Positions 35,143-49,743 of a stretch of 64,000 bases of DNA are shown here, one piece after another (within the stretch, counting starts at the first letter, position 1; the number at the start of each line of letters is the position of its first letter). This DNA comes from Cycas panzhihuaensis (taxonomy: Eukaryota; Cycadophyta): positions 55,187,741-55,251,740 of the forward strand of contig CM041465.1 of assembly GCA_023213395.1 (NCBI GenBank), read 5' to 3'. The notes beneath the pieces were generated by a model that worked only from the letters and a program-made list of their open reading frames with translations, was not told where the DNA came from and made no database searches. A program made the position numbers and the translations under genes.

Positions 35143-38100
35143 ATATTTATAGATCTAAAGTGCCGAATATAATTACAATTACATCCATTAGGTCACCACA
35201 ATCAAGGATATTCCTCCACATAATTAGGCATAAAAATAGGGAGACCCTGTTTACATTAGGTGGTATAGACACATTTTCTAACATCCCCTTTTAATGTAAA
35301 TGTGGGACAACAAGGATTATCATTGGGAATAACTCCCCTTTCAAGGATAACCTTACCCAACCTAATATGCACGAACGTCGATGTGGCGATCATCAATCGA
35401 ATGTAATGGTGCCATGGCTCGTATGTGCTCAATTCTTTGGAAATGCTCCAATAGACCTGCAACCATATGACTCTTTTCTCAGACCGACACTTTGTCCATT
35501 CAACTCACCATATTCCTTTGACTAAACCAAGAGGTTGAGCCACTTAAGCCATTTGAATCGCCTTCAAGTCTTCATTAAGGAACGTTGATATGATATGATA
35601 TGATTTGATACCCAACTATTTGAAGCTGCTGAAGTAAGAATCAAACAGGCCAATAAACTAGAGACTGGTGCTAAATGTCTCATCATACTTTAATCCATCT
35701 TCCTACTAGAGATCACTTGTACAACAAGTCTTTAAACTTGCAAATCAACTAGGTTCTTTGCTTCAATACAACTCTCAATCGCGATTCAACACTCACTAGA
35801 ACATTGGTATCTATCTCAAGCTTTGACTGGCATGCTGATCCATGGTCTTCCATCATCCTGCAGGTCTTCAATTGTAAATGTAACATGGGGTTGCAATCCA
35901 TGTCTCATCATCTAATAGCTCCTTATCATCAATCTCTCACTAAGTCTTGCTTCTGTCTCAAGCACAATGTTAGGCAAACAAACCTCCATACCTACTGAAC
36001 AACAACTCATAAAAGTGAAGCAATGAAAGATAAAACCTATAATCAAATGACACTCAGCATGATACGTCATAAACTCATGAATTGAGTATCTAGATTGATC
36101 ACAATGCATTTTCCCTACAGATCACACTGTTTGTAAGCTAAACAACCCATATGCTTCAACCGCTTACAATCCTATTGTTACAATCTTCGCTCAAGGTGTG
36201 TGCACCCAATGCACCAAAGGAAACAATGGAAGGCTTTGGACTTGGTCCAAACACACAATAAGAGGAAAATATATGCCACTTAATAGTCACAATAGGGGTA
36301 CCTATACCTGTGCGCTATAGTTTCTTCCAAAAAAACATGAGAGACAAACCATAACATGCACCAAACCTCATCATCTACATCATGATACTCACCTACAATG
36401 CAACCTTATAGGCCAACTGTACATACCATGACAAAGGCATCACTGATTTTAAGGCAACTCGTCTCAGACCTTTCCATTCACACTTAAAATTTATCAAACA
36501 CTATGTCCTTTGCCCACATCGACTTGTTCAGATATGCACCCATATTGAATCCAAGATCAAATAGGCCACAAATCTCATGCTATCATTAGTCTAACAACCA
36601 TTCATACAAGCAAATTCTGAACCTCATCATCTCATATGCATTTGATGCAACTAAACTCGAATGTATACTGAATAAAAACACACTTGTTTTCATTGAATCA
36701 ACCACATAAACATGAACTTTGTGCAATGATCTATGCCACACTCAAACAATAATAGAGTTTGCATTAAATTGCAATTAAGGTATCTCGTTCAAACTTGCCC
36801 TCAAACTCGCACAACATCGCCCTTACTCTCATCCTTAAAACCTGCCTAACTTTTGCCCAATCTTGCCATGTAATACACATGCAACAAGCATCTCATCACC
36901 ATAAATTTTCCATCAACTTTGCCCATACAAGAAGCATGCTTAATGCACTCTCTTCATCTTATCTACACACCATAATATTGCCTCAACAACTCTCTTATGC
37001 AAAACACATGCACAAGATCATGCATTGACTAATATAATGTCGATAATCACTTTGCCACCAATCACCATACTTGATCCAAAATACTTAAGGTAATTTTCAG
37101 CCACTTAATATATTAACAAGACAATGGCTCCTCAATAAGTACCTTAATATCAATCAGATCAAGAAAATGTGAAATAAGTAATAACAAGGTAGCCAAATGA
37201 TCAATATATTACACAATATAGAAAAATGACTTCATAAAGTAGAAATATATTAGAAGCTCCTTACAAAGGCAACTTAATATAATTCAAAATCCATTAAATA
37301 ATATATCAATATACCATTGATATACCACATGGTCGATTTTAGTTATATAACATGGCTTGACAACTTTACATATGATTCGAAATCAATTTTATGATGGACA
37401 GTCATGTTAATACAAGTGGTTATCTCAACGGAGAATTTGCAGGTTGTATATCATCATGCAAGCAGCAAGAATTAATAGAACGAAGGGGGCGATTAGGATA
37501 AAGAGGCTGGATACGCAGTGGCAAGGCGATCACTTAACTAGTCAGCGATTTCATCACGTAACCATGACGCACAGAAGACATCACGACTGCGCAGACTACA
37601 AATACAAGAGCAATTTATCAATGTCCACCAAAGGTAGATTACTTAAAATGATTACAAAATGGTTCACGCAAACTACAACGACGACTAAGTATTGATAAAT
37701 GGTGGCTTAATATATAAAATGAGGGGCACCATCATGGGCGAACTCATATATATATGGCTGCAAATAATTATCATCACAGAGGATGACTATATATATCTAC
37801 GTAAGTAAGGCATTTGAGCGATGTAATTTTAATATATTGAACGTTGACACAGAGAATATCGACTATGATCAGAGTGAAATATCAAACACAATATATCAAC
37901 ACAGTAGTACATATATATATTCAAACATTGGTAGGTGAATCATCACATGGAGTAGCGACACAATCACCATTACCTAAGTAGCTGAATAAAATCAACACGT
38001 ATGGCTAATATACATGCATTTAGGCTTTCAACAACAACTGAAATATATATCAACGTAGCTAAAAATATGATCGAGTGACTAAAATATCATTTCACAACTT

Positions 38101-38910
38101 TCACGGATGATAAAGAGCTACACGAGTGATAATATTTAATCAAATCCTAAAAATTATAAATGGGAGATTAAATATATATTAAGCATACCTTTGTATTAAC
38201 CATATTTATTACTTCATGGCTTTGCAATAGGTCTGCTAGGGTTTCTACACTCTCCCACCGGTAACTGAGGGATGGCAATTGACTCTAGGGCATGCAAACT
38301 CAGTGGCATCACAAATGGGGTTCGACACCTTCAACATGCTCAAACAACATTCATATGGTCGGCAATGGAGTTAAAACTTATGCACACACCTCCATATAAC
38401 TCGTAGTACTTGCAAACAATGATAGAAGGCTCACGGATCCACCATCGATCATCTTCACCACTGGGTCGTTTCTCTGTGGTCACCTGCTATGTCAATCCAC
38501 CCGTGGCAAGCCAACATGACCGACACCATTGATCGACCTTCGACAATGTTCATCTCGCTTATGCACGCCTACATGTCTAATACCATGTTAGAAAACACAA
38601 TTGAAGTAAACAAGGTCGACAGGATCTTTCATATAAGGTAGATATCAAGTAGAAATAGATTGCACAGGACACTAGATTGCCATGGGAAAGCCTTATAAGT
38701 AAAAACCCACAAATGATAATATTTCACATTATGACCAAATGATATTACAACAAAGTTGGACTTTGATCTATATTTATAGATCTAAAGTGCCAAACATAAT
38801 TACAATTATATCCATTAGGTCACCATAATCCTAGATATTCCTCCACATAATTAGGTATAAAAATAGAGAGACCCACTTTACATTAGGTGGTATGGACACA
38901 TTTTCTAACA
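35143..38910 (-). mobile_element. Minus-strand Copia-like element with no recognisable genes, copy 2
   Basis: 5' LTR on the minus strand at 38586-38910, primer site at 38574-38585, and a 141-bp partial 3' LTR at 35143-35283. The interior again has no retroviral-type genes. Most open frames of the copy 1 interior persist with small changes, which reflects duplication rather than selection. Confidence 0.5.
38586..38910 (-). repeat. 5' LTR of the minus-strand Copia-like element, copy 2
   Basis: 325 bases, same borders as 8260-8584. Confidence 0.65.
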
Positions 38911-39183
38911 AATACTAAAAGAACAAAAATGGTTGATTCCAAGCCTATTTTAATTATTTACAATCCATACAATCTTAAAAGAAGAAAAAGTTAAAGAAAA
39001 TTATAATATAATATTTTAGTATTAAGCAAAAAATATACAAACCACAAGTATGGATTGAATAAATGAAGAAATATTTTCACTTAGTGAAAATTGAGCTAAT
39101 AGAGCAAGTCTCTTTAACTATATTATACATGAACATAATTGATTGTGAATGGTGGTAAATCTTAGTATTCACTTTCTAAACTA

Positions 39184-40501
39184 GCTACCAACTTGAAATG
39201 AGTTTGTCCACTTATTCATTGAAAATTTTGAAGGACTAACAAATCATAATTATCATTATGAATTATGAAAATAAAAGCAAACAATAACTCTAGAAGAATA
39301 TATCATAGCATTCAAGAAATTAAGCTATGTATTAAAAGATATTCTAACTGATATACTCGTTTAGTTATGCATTGATGGCTTGATAATAAAGATTCAAGTA
39401 GATATATAAACTACAAGATCTATTAATATTAACAAAGCTATATAGTTCGCCAAAATATATGAATATAAGATTAAGACACAATGCAAGGCAAAAATAATCC
39501 CTTATATCCCTCCATTTACTCCACCTAGCTTGTTAATAATTGCTTGACCTAGTCCATTCCCAGCTAGGTCTGATTAACTAACTAAACTAGTCCTTTAAAG
39601 GATAAGAGCAAAAGAAGACTTAAAAAAAAAGAAAAATCCTATGCTTTAAATGTATTGAGAAGTGGGTGTTTGGGTATAAATGTTAGAAGAACTAACTATA
39701 TACAGTTGAATTATTAACCATAGATTTAGAATAAAAGAGATAAAGAAGAAGAAGACCTAAAGACAACCTAGGAGGATTATCATAATAATGAACCTTAGGG
39801 AGATTACTACAATCACAAGAATTACATTTTAAAAATATTGTTTTTGGCTATGAGAGGTTTCATCTGACTAGATACATTGAAACTACAAAGTTTTATTAAA
39901 AAAATAAGACATGACAATCTTGGTGGATCTAAGTAATATTTATAATTTCATTGATAAGTTCTTTACCTAGTACCTAAGGTCATTTCCAGCAAGGATATCC
40001 TATTTTAAAATAAGTGTTAGATGAAGATAAGTTATCTCAAGGAAAGGTATGATAGAAAATCTTAGACTTATGGTGGGTAATGTTATCATCATAGAAAATT
40101 TGTATGTCTTTAATGTGGAAGGAGTAGATGTCATTCTAGGAAGTTAATAGATTAAAATACTTAGGAATTTTGAAATGAATTTGGATGAGCTATTTATGAA
40201 ATACAAGAAATAGGGTAGGACTATTATAGTTCAAAGAGAAAAGATGGAGAATACCCAATTAATATCATGCAAGTGTATGAAAAATCTAACAAAAAGGTAT
40301 CACCAAGGTATAATGCCTCAATTTTTAATGATTCAAGTAGAGATGATACTGATAATAAAAGAGGATGAATTGTGAGGAATTCTCAAAAAATACAAGAAAG
40401 TTTCTTAAGACCTTCTAGTTGAGTTACCTCTTAATAGAGACATGGAACATTAGATTAAGCTTGAAGTTAACACTAACGCAATTGTTATTTGATCATATAG
40501 G
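39184..40501 (+). pseudogene. Old gypsy element: decayed gag, zinc knuckle and protease, copy 2
   Basis: Counterpart of 8860-10176 with the same stops. Zinc knuckle from 39642. It is nearly identical to copy 1, in contrast to the GC-rich element next to it. It ends at the CATCC target duplication at 40502-40506. The 273 bases before it (38911-39183) hold nothing recognisable. Confidence 0.75.
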
Positions 40502-40506
40502 CATCC
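40502..40506. repeat. Left CATCC target-site duplication
   Basis: Five bases directly before the 5' LTR of copy 2. The same bases stand at 10177-10181 before copy 1. Confidence 0.85.
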
Positions 40507-42960
40507 GCTTCCTACCATCGAATGGACTCAAGACACATCGATCCAGGTATGTTCAAGTATACGTTCTCATTTCTCCCTGCTAGTGCTTGATTGAGGTTAT
40601 TTAGTGTAGACTACTTGACATATGCCCGCCGCATGCATCGCTTTCTCCGCTCGATTATATTACATGTGCTTATAGCACATCATCGCCTTATGACGACTCA
40701 CAATGGGGCATTCTCAAATAATGCTACACCCCATATGGCACACAACCACCCACATCGCTCCACGACCTCTAATGTTTCACCGGCTTATGCTTGCCCATGT
40801 TATGACATTTTACTTAGGTTGTAGTCTCCTCCAAGCTTGCTAATCCCTTGGTTGAGACCCGCCATCGTTTCTAGCTACTTGCCCATCATCCGGATGTTTC
40901 CTACTATTTTAGGCTTAATTTACCCTTAATAACAGCTCCAAAACCTTTATTTCTGTTGTTTTTATCTTTTTTGTTGCTAGTCTGGTATCGCAAGAACTCA
41001 ATGGTATCATGCGGCCTTCGGCTGCAGACGACTATTTGAATTTCAAAAAAGAAAACCACGTGATAATTTCTACTTTTTTCACGAATCACGTGATGGTGCC
41101 TATCGATTCGAAGTCACCTCAAGATCCCCAACGCTCACCTACAAAGGAATGTGGGATAAAGGGGGATTTTCCTCCTTATTTTGGGATCTTTTGTCCATTT
41201 TTCTAACTTTTTTACTCAAATTTACATAGAAAGACATACACCAGATTTATAGAAACCTGTCACAAGGGAGAAGACATCACGCAAGTCGGATTTTCAGTGG
41301 ACCATCATACCCCCAGCCTCTCAACAAGAGGGTTTCATATTTCTTGCAAGTCACCAAGGTTTCAAGAAAGATTTGTACCAAAAGCTCCTCAAAAGGACCA
41401 ACTACCAAGGCCCCAAGTTTACAAAGATATTTTCACACTTTTCTCTGTGTAAAAACTTGCCACTATTATTCACCATATGCTGATTATTTTTGTTGTTTCC
41501 TAATAGCAAACTTGTGTTTGGTTCTTCTCCAATAAGGTACTCTACTCTTACTTGTAATTTGTATTGTTTTTCATGTTTTGGTGAATAAACTTTCAGTTTG
41601 TGTAGCTTTATGTTGTTGCATTTAATTAGCATCACTTCCTTATTTTTGAGACATTATTGTTTCCTCAATCATCCCACTCAACCCATTCTTAGTTGGTCGC
41701 TGCAAAGAGGCAACACAAAGAGGATTTGAGGGAGGTAGTGGTTTTGTCCCCATTGCCGCCCTTCTCCCCAAGGGTTCCGCCCTTATCCTCTTTCCCTTTG
41801 TCTTTAGTGCCTTCCTAGGAATCGAGTCAAGGGATTTGGGAGTCCAGCCAGAGTTAAAACCATGGGCAACCGGCTGTCACGGCTCTAGAAATTTATCCGC
41901 TTGTGTTGGGCTCGCTTAATCCCCAAACCTTTCCATTGCTCCCTTCTTTCTTACTATTTGTTGTCCCATGACCTTGTCATGAGCCCTGCTTTCTCCTTTC
42001 CGAGTTCCGTGGAGATTCTTTGTGGGTGAGTTAGCTATTCCGAGGCTATACTCTTTTCTTTTTTGGGTGTTGCTTATGGTGTACATTGGCGGGAGATTTT
42101 GTTGCATGTTATCATTTTACTTTATTATATATTGATGCTTAGCGAGATTTATATAGTTCTATTTGATTTTAGTACCTATATTTGGTATATTTTGTGGCCC
42201 CTCTTCCGAGGGGGAGGTACTCTCCTAACTTGCTTGTAGGATCTCACGCTGGTGGAGTCTGCGTGTAGAACGAAACCCATTGCAGGTTAGTTCTACGTTT
42301 AGTGCATTCCTTGTTATTTCACGCTTTTTGTTTCTTTTCCGCTTTTTGCTTCTGCATGTTTAAGGGGAGGTGTTAGCCCTCTTCGATTGCTTACAGAATC
42401 ATCACGACCAAAGATCGCATGCGCAACGAGCGGAGTAGAAAGGAGCGGGAACTAAAGGGATGAGCAACACTCCACTTGAGCACTAGATCCAAGTACTCTT
42501 CTTATTCCCTACATATCTCTTTTACACCGTTGTCTTTCATACACATGCTTGTATAGTTAGGAACGTAAAGAATTAAAAAGAGAAAAGGAATATGTCTTTG
42601 TTTTACATTGTTTTATCCATTAGTTAGCTTAGTTAGATAGCTTACTTTGCATTTGAGTTGCCCGTGTTTTATCCCCTTTAGCCTATGCCTATACATTAGT
42701 TTTCTTGCCTTTCCGTTTTGTTGCCTTCTCATTTCCTTGAGAAGACGCACACGCCAGCGCTTTCTCCTCTTCTCGCCCATCCGAGGGTAGGAAGGCCTTG
42801 CTTGCACGGCCACTGAGGCAACCAGCACCTCTCAGCTCAACTGCAGGCTCCAAAGGCATGGATGCCCTGCGAGGTGAAGTCCTCATTGCTCAAGTTTAAT
42901 TTGGTTTTGCATATTCTATTCCTCATAGACGTAGGGCACCACCCCACCACCAACATTTCA
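40507..42960 (+). repeat. 5' LTR of the Tat-like element, copy 2
   Basis: About 2.45 kb, ending CATTTCA. The T of the expected TG start is missing (GCTTCC directly after CATCC), while copy 1 has it. The primer site follows from 42961 and differs from copy 1 at its start (TCGCAACC against TTGGCGACC), probably a sequence error. Confidence 0.8.
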
Positions 42961-42980
42961 TCGCAACCATACTAGGGAGT

Positions 42981-43255
42981 CGCCAAGAAGGGAACTAGAT
43001 TCGCTTCCCTTTCATCGGTGTTCTTGAATTTAGGTAGTTTTCTTTATTCTCAGATTTTAGTTAGGCAAATTTCAACATGCTTGCTTCATTTTTCTCTTTT
43101 CATTTTCTTCTAACAACGCCAGAAGGCGCTGTACGCGACGCTTCTCACGCCACTGCGAGGTCTACCACCAGTTAGAAGACCAATCGCCTGCTCCTTCCGC
43201 CGCCGAACCCCGATTCGACAATAGAAGGTTACCAAATCCGATTGCTTATCATACC
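42981..43255 (+). other. Untranslated leader, copy 2
   Basis: Counterpart of 12683-12962, with many indels at CG and CTG sites. No gene. Confidence 0.4.
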
Positions 43256-45390
43256 ATGGTCTCGGAACTCAAGAGTTTCCCACGCCCATTCTCGGATCCA
43301 CCCACGAGGGTGATGATTCCATCTATTATCCGGTGACCTGCTTCACCCTTCCTCGAGTTTCATCCTTCACAAGATGCATGAGAAGGCTCATCTCCTCACG
43401 AGACTGACCATCCTATTGGTGAATCTTACAAAGAGTGCCCTGAGGGGTCCTCGACATTCGAGATCCCATCGACCTCATATGGCTACGAGGATACTCCTCC
43501 CACCAACGTGGTTAAAGCGCTCAGCGAGTACTTTCGAGCAACTCGTCAACCACATCCTAGGTGGTTTGAAGAAGTTCTACGAATGTAGCATCTTCTTCAT
43601 CCGCACTGCGTGCCTCCTACCAGAAATGACTCTTCTAACCGCACACCCTCATCTTATGCCATGTCTACACCTGCCCTGTGGCAAGTGTTGCGCCCATCTA
43701 TCCCTCAGCCACGGCCCTACTTCTTCAGACTGCTCACAAAGATGTCCTTTCCCCAACTTGGGGTTAGCATGCCTATTCCGAGTCAAACGAATGCGCCACC
43801 TTTAAATGTGGCACATGCATTTTCTAGTAGGTCTCGAGGCCCTACTAATATCAAGCATTATCAACTATGTAGGACCCGCCCTACATATGTTCAAACTCAT
43901 CCGTGGTCCCTCCTTTACGTGCCCTGTGTTATGCATCACAACCTCAAAGGGGTGGTAGGGAAACCATCTTCCCGCTTATGGGTGGACCTGCTGCACCCAT
44001 ATGGAGTTGTGCCACCTACAGGTGGCCCATATGGGCAAAACCTGGTCCTGCACCCTTCGTTTCCGTCGTCCAACACAACTCCTGTTACCACGCCTTCGCA
44101 AGGAAGCATGCCTTCCTTCCAAGGTGTTTATTTGCAACCCCCCTTCCAGCAAGGGGCTTTTCCTCAAGGAGGGATGGGTCTACCTCCCCCATCCATTCCT
44201 GTTTCTTTACCGTTCGTCGATTCTTTAGCCCATGTGGGGACCCATCCCTTCATGGACTACAGGTCGACGCCGCTATCCGTTGAGGCGCTAAGGACTAACC
44301 TGCCGCCTCACCCTCCTAAAGTTCCCAAATTGACTAACTTCGCCGCAAGACCCAACCGAGCACATGCGTAGTTTCTATGGCGTGCATAGATTATTGGGCT
44401 TATGACCACATTCTCGATGAAGCTATTTCCTGATCCTCAGGCGATGCCCTCAAGTGGTTTTACCATCTCCCTGCCCACTCCATTCACTCAGTCCAGCAAT
44501 TGGTGGACAAGTTCGTCAATTACTTTGACGTAGCATGTCCATTCGAGAGCGGAATGAAGGCTCTCCTTTTGCTTAAACAAGGTCATGATGAAATGAATCG
44601 TGTCTTTGTAAGGCGATTTCATGATCTCCTTCACTCTACCAAGGCCACGCTGTCAAGAGTTGAAGCGAGATCTCTTCGTTAATGCACTTCGCCCCGAAGT
44701 GCATGTGGAAGTCCTTAAGATGGGGGCAATCACATGCGACTCTACGATTATGAGGTGCTTGGTGCTAGAGGCCATCAGGATCCAAGCCTGACTCAAGAAA
44801 CCTCTTAAGTCCTCATAACACCGTGAGGCACCTCCCCTTGAAGGAAACCAAACCTTGCAACCTACTGTGTTTACCTCTCATCCGACTAAGAGGACCCTAG
44901 ACCTCTTACCTCCGCGATTCGCTATTCGAGCGCATGATGAAGGAGCTTAAACCCAATCCCCTTCATCACGACCTCCTATAAACCAGTTTAACAAGCTTCT
45001 CATGCTGTCCCCCCCAAAGGGGGTAACACCCAACCTTCTCAAGCAAGGAGGATTGACCCTCCCCTTGAGAAGAGGTGGTGTTCCATCCACGGGGAACATT
45101 TCCATGATGATTCGCATTGTCGGGCGCAACACCCATGTGATACCCCGCCGTGCGATTCATCCCTTATATGGGCATCGAGGCCTAACCTCAATCAACCCAT
45201 TCATAGAGATCCGCTCTCAAACATGGGAAACGTGGTCGTAATGTTCAACAAAGGAATAATCGTAATCGTGATAGGTCCTCCGATTCTCGCCCTTCACATG
45301 GTAGAGGGAAGGGTATATGAAGGCCATCTTCCCCTTCGCGCTCCCCTGACCACCATGCTCCATCACCTTCATGGCCTCAGAACAAGGGGA
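43256..45390 (+). pseudogene. gag and nucleocapsid-like region, copy 2
   Basis: Counterpart of 12963-15124. It is split into short frames (43374-43805, 43610-44371, 44500-44682). The CAA at 44497-44499 is intact where copy 1 has a stop. The capsid core ends with FVNYFDVACPFESGMK (about 44512-44559). The Cys/His motif (from 45076) has lost a Cys codon compared with copy 1. Confidence 0.75.
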
Positions 45391-46200
45391 AGAAGGTGAT
45401 CCAGATGCTCGAGACCACCCCTTTACGCTTTGACCCAATCTCAGTCGCAAAGGAGGCAACCGGTGCCTCCACATCTACTTCACAACTTGATCCTCCTCCT
45501 CGAAGTCGCTCCTTCAGAGACTTCCCGACTTCCCAAGAGCATTCTGCTCGCCTACCGATTCGACTTTAGAAGAGTCCTTACCCAACCCATAGGGAGGGGT
45601 AGGCCTTTCTCTGTAGTCAAAGAGCTTCTTACCGTGGCTGCCAGAATGTCCATCATGGACGTCTTGAGAAGTTGCCCCGAGCAACGAGCGCTCCTCTTGG
45701 AAGCTCTAGGATCAAATGACGCGTCCGTTCATGCCTTGGGCACAACCCAAAGTTGCGAACCCATCATCTCTTTTGATCCTAGAGATCTTCCCTCGTCTAG
45801 TGGAAGGGAATGCCAATGGAACTTCCCTTTCACCATTACCATAGATACTCCTCGACAGACGCTAGAAGAACCGCCATGGACAACGATTCTTCCGCCAATG
45901 CCATGCCCTTAAAGGCCATGTAAGAGTTGGCATTTTCACCGAACCTATTCCATGGCGATGTTAGTTATGATGGTAGCGAAGACTCCCGAGATCCGCCTTG
46001 ATACCTCTTACTCTTGAGGATAAGATCACACATCGACATCATTGTCCTCGATGTTGACATTGATTACAACCTGCTTCTGGGTCGACCATGGCTTGACCAA
46101 ATGGGAGCCATGTATTCCACCCGTTGGGGGCAACTTAAATTTGTCCATAACGAACAAATGAAAGTTGTCTCCCATGAGCGATCGCTCACTAAATAAACTA
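45391..46200 (+). pseudogene. Aspartic protease region, copy 2
   Basis: Counterpart of 15125-15950. Open at 45430-45912 up to the active-site area and again at 46014-46196 (IIVLDVDIDYNLLLGRPWL). The Gly-to-Asp change of copy 1 is also here (GAT at 45885-45887), so it is older than the duplication. Confidence 0.7.
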
Positions 46201-46943
46201 GGTCTTCTGCTCAGGCAAGCCATAGCCATACGAAGGGAAACAAACGCCCTTCCGATCACACCTCGCCGCTCCATCTAATCCCCGATTCATGGCCACGAAG
46301 AAGATCCCACATCTTCTTCCCCGACGAACACGCTTTCACCCCCATCAGCATCAAAAGCTATGGGTACCTCGCCATGTTTGATGACGATGGGTCCCATAGC
46401 AAAGATGAGGACATTCCTCATCTTATTTCCTTCCTCCGCGCTAGTGGGGGGCATTCTTCTCGTTCTAAGTCTCCCCCTAGGACCCCTTTTGTTATAGAGC
46501 CCAATCACTTTCATATGTCATATGTCATTGCGCATGTCGATCATCAGACTCCTAGCTCTTCCATTCCACCACCCTTCGCAAGTGATGGCATTGAGAGTTT
46601 CCCTCTTGCTTTTTACGAGGGATCTCTCTTTGACTCTCCCTTAGAGTCTCTTAGGGATGTTGGGCAACTTACAAGGCATACCAGTCCTATCGCTCCTATA
46701 ACATCCCGCACCTTGTCCATTCAAAGTCAAGTCATCCATGGGGTGGACTACTTCGAAGATGACGAGGCTTTGCTAGAGCACTTAGCTGACTCCACGCCCA
46801 GTTTACCTCCTGGTCACCACAAGCTTGACCACCAGAAGGTCCTAGCGATCGGGTCCACACTGGCCGACCCGATCCCTTCTTCTGTTTCCTCTCTTCTTAT
46901 CGATCTTGCCCCCCTCTATTTTGAGGAGGGGAATGCTATGTGA
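46201..46943 (+). pseudogene. Linker between protease and RT, copy 2
   Basis: Open over 46374-46943, better kept than in copy 1. Acidic and Ser/Pro-rich (SRSKSPPRTP), then VIHGVDYFEDDEALLEHL. It ends at the shared TGA 46941-46943 next to RT. Confidence 0.55.
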
Positions 46944-47816
46944 ATGGGGCCACCAGTGACATAGTCCTTACCCCGCATAAGATCATCAAGGTAGGGGCGG
47001 AATGTACCCCTAACGAAGTGAGGGAATACTCCCTCTTGTTCCAGGAATTCCGCGATGTGTTCGCATGGGACTATTCCGACATGAAGGGAATCGACCCTTC
47101 CATCGTCACGCATAACCTTATGATTGTTCTTGATGCTCATCCCTGCATCGGCAAAGATCCCTCCACCGAAGCTCTCAGCCACCATTAAGATGGAGGTTGA
47201 GAAACTTCTGGATGCGGGACTCATTTCTTCCATCAATTACCCTAAGTGGGTATCAAATATCATTCCGCTGCCAAGAAGAACGGACCATTCGTATTTGTGT
47301 CGACTTCCATGACATAAACAACGCTTGTCCTAAGGACAACTTTCCTCTTCCTTTCATTGATCAACTAATTGATCATACAGCTGGGTTCAAAGTCATGTCC
47401 TTAATGGATGGCTTCTCCGTCTATAACCAAATCCATATTTCTCCTGAAGACTACCATAAGACGGCCTTCACTATGCCATGGGGCACCTTTGCCTACAAGG
47501 CAATGCCCTTTGGTCTCAAGAATGTAGGGGCTACTTATCAAAGGGCCATGCATTTCATCTTTCACGACCTCATCAATAATACGTTGGAGGTCTTCATGGA
47601 CGATATGATGGGCCTTTCGCATACCAAAGCCCATCATCCCTCTGACTTACAGGCCATCTTCATACGACGCCGCAAATATCACGTCAGCCTGAACCCACTC
47701 AAATGTGTGTTTGCCATCACTTTAGGTAAACTCTTGGCTCTCAGATCCCAACAAGGAATCCAAATCGATCGAAAAGTCAAGGCAATCTCGACATACCGCC
47801 GCCTAGAACCCAATGA
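46944..47816 (+). pseudogene. Reverse transcriptase, copy 2 (frameshifted)
   Basis: Open at 46940-47188 and 47197-47838, with frame changes near 47140-47190, 47265-47285 and 47738-47800. FMDD is intact at 47593-47604. From about 47290 to 47710 it is almost identical to copy 1. The damage sits where copy 1 has CTG, CTTG or CCTG and copy 2 has CG or CTCG. Confidence 0.8.
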
Positions 47817-48358
47817 CAAATTAAGTCGCTTTGTGTAGGCTCGATTTCGATGCTTGGTAGATTTTGCCATAAATGCCAAGCCTCTTACGAACCTATTAAA
47901 GAAAGGAGCCCTTCTCAGGTGGTCGATAAGACCCAAAAGGCCTCAGAGGACTCAAGGAAGCTCTTGTTTCCGCTCCTACGCTGGTGCCTCCTCACTTTGA
48001 TAGGCCCTTCATTCTATACACCCTAAGAACTAATGAATCCCTGGGTGCAATGCTCGCATAAGAGGACGATTCGAGAACCGAGAGGGCTATTTATTTCATC
48101 AGCCGCACTCTCATTACCACTGAATTAAACTATCCTCCCACTGAGAAGGAATGCCTCTCCTTGGTCCATGCAACCAAGAAGTTTAGGCATTATTTGCTTG
48201 GCAATACAACCAAGGTGATCATTCAATCTGATCCTTTGCATTACTTGCTTACTCATTCGGACTTGACGGGTAGGGCAGGCCGTTGGGCCGTCCTGCTTCA
48301 AGAGTTTGACTTGGTGTTATTAATGTGAAGTCAAGAAGGAATGATAGTAGATGAATAA
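47817..48358 (+). pseudogene. First RNase H, copy 2
   Basis: Counterpart of 17564-18112, with the same two TAA stops (48059-48061 and 48356-48358). The segment SDPLHYLLTHSDLTGRAG, lost in copy 1, is readable here near 48227-48280. Confidence 0.7.
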
Positions 48359-49710
48359 TTAGCTGATGCTACCATCCCTAATACGAGCGGCGTTCCTGTT
48401 GATGACTCTCTCCCGGACGAGTCTATTTTGACCATCCAAGATGCTTCTCTTCACCCACTCACTAATAGCGAGTGGTATGGTGATATTGTGCGATATCTGA
48501 TTCAAAGAAGAATATCACCCCGGCCGCAATAAGGTTAGGTCACGATCCGCGCTTATCGCTAGCAACACTTCCTCGTAGATGAAGTGTTGTACAAGAGATC
48601 ATTCGACGGATCCCGCTTCTGGCCGCCTCCCGACAAAGTAAACCAAATACTCTGCGAATGCCACCATGGCATTTGTGGAGGCCACTTTGGGGGCCAATCT
48701 ATGACCTAAAGGATCCTCTCGTGATGGGTTATTACCGGCTGCCCTTGTTCAAGGATGCCCACGCCTATGCCCTTAGATGTCAGCGATGCCAAGAGTACGC
48801 CAATATCTCTCATGTGCCTTCCAAGGCTTGCACCCTATCGTGTCTCTGTGGCCCTTTTCTCAATGTGGTTTAGACCTCATTGGGGCTATATCACCACCAT
48901 CTTCCACACAACATAAATATATCTTAACCGCTACCGAATACTTCACCAAATGGGCAGAGGCAATCCCCCTGTCCACTACTCCTGGTAAGATGATAGCCAC
49001 CTTTGTCTATCAGCATATTGTTTGCCGTTTTAGGATTCTAGACATCCTAATTATGGAAAATGGAACCTCCTTCTGTAATAAGGAGATGGATAAGCTGTGC
49101 GAGAAATTCAAAATCTCGCATAAAACGTCATCCCCTTATTACCCCCAGGCAAACGGGCAAGTTGAATCTTTCAACAAGACCCTTGTCAACATCCTAAAGA
49201 AGACTGTTACCCAATCTCAAAGAGATTGGCACATCCAACTCCCTTCTGCCTTGTGGGCTTATCGCACTTCCATCCGCATGGCTACTGGAATAACTCCATT
49301 CTCGTTAGTTTATGGAATCGAGGCTGATTCCACTGGAAGTGGAGTTTTCCTCTCTACGGGTTTCCCTTCGATGTCTCATTGACAAGGAGTCTATCCGCCA
49401 GGCTCGCCTCCTCGACCTCGAAGCCCTGGACAAGAGGTGCTTAATGGCTTATCAAGCAAATCTCACTTCGAAAGCCCGCCTATAAAGGACTCACGACAAA
49501 CGTCTTCGTGTCTATCCTTTGTGCCATGGGGACCATATCCTCAAGTTGGAATACCTTTACGACCATCTAGCCAAATTTGGGCCTAAATGGGTAGGTCCCT
49601 TCGTCGTTCTTGAGAGCCTCGACAACAGTGTATACAAGATCACTACCCTGGAAGGCTTGGAGTTTGAGAAAGCAGTTAACAGGAAGTTCCTCAAGAAGTT
49701 CTACGCATGA
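48359..49710 (+). pseudogene. Integrase, copy 2
   Basis: Open core at 48777-49382. Asp at 48873-48875, Glu in place of Asp at 49056-49058, Glu at 49164-49166. TAA 48707-48709 is shared with copy 1. A private TAA at 49483-49485 stands where copy 1 has CAA. The C-terminal end is intact to the stop at 49708-49710 (AVNRKFLKKFYA). Confidence 0.8.
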
Positions 49711-49743
49711 TCTTTCAGCTATCTCTTCGCCATGCTCCGAAAC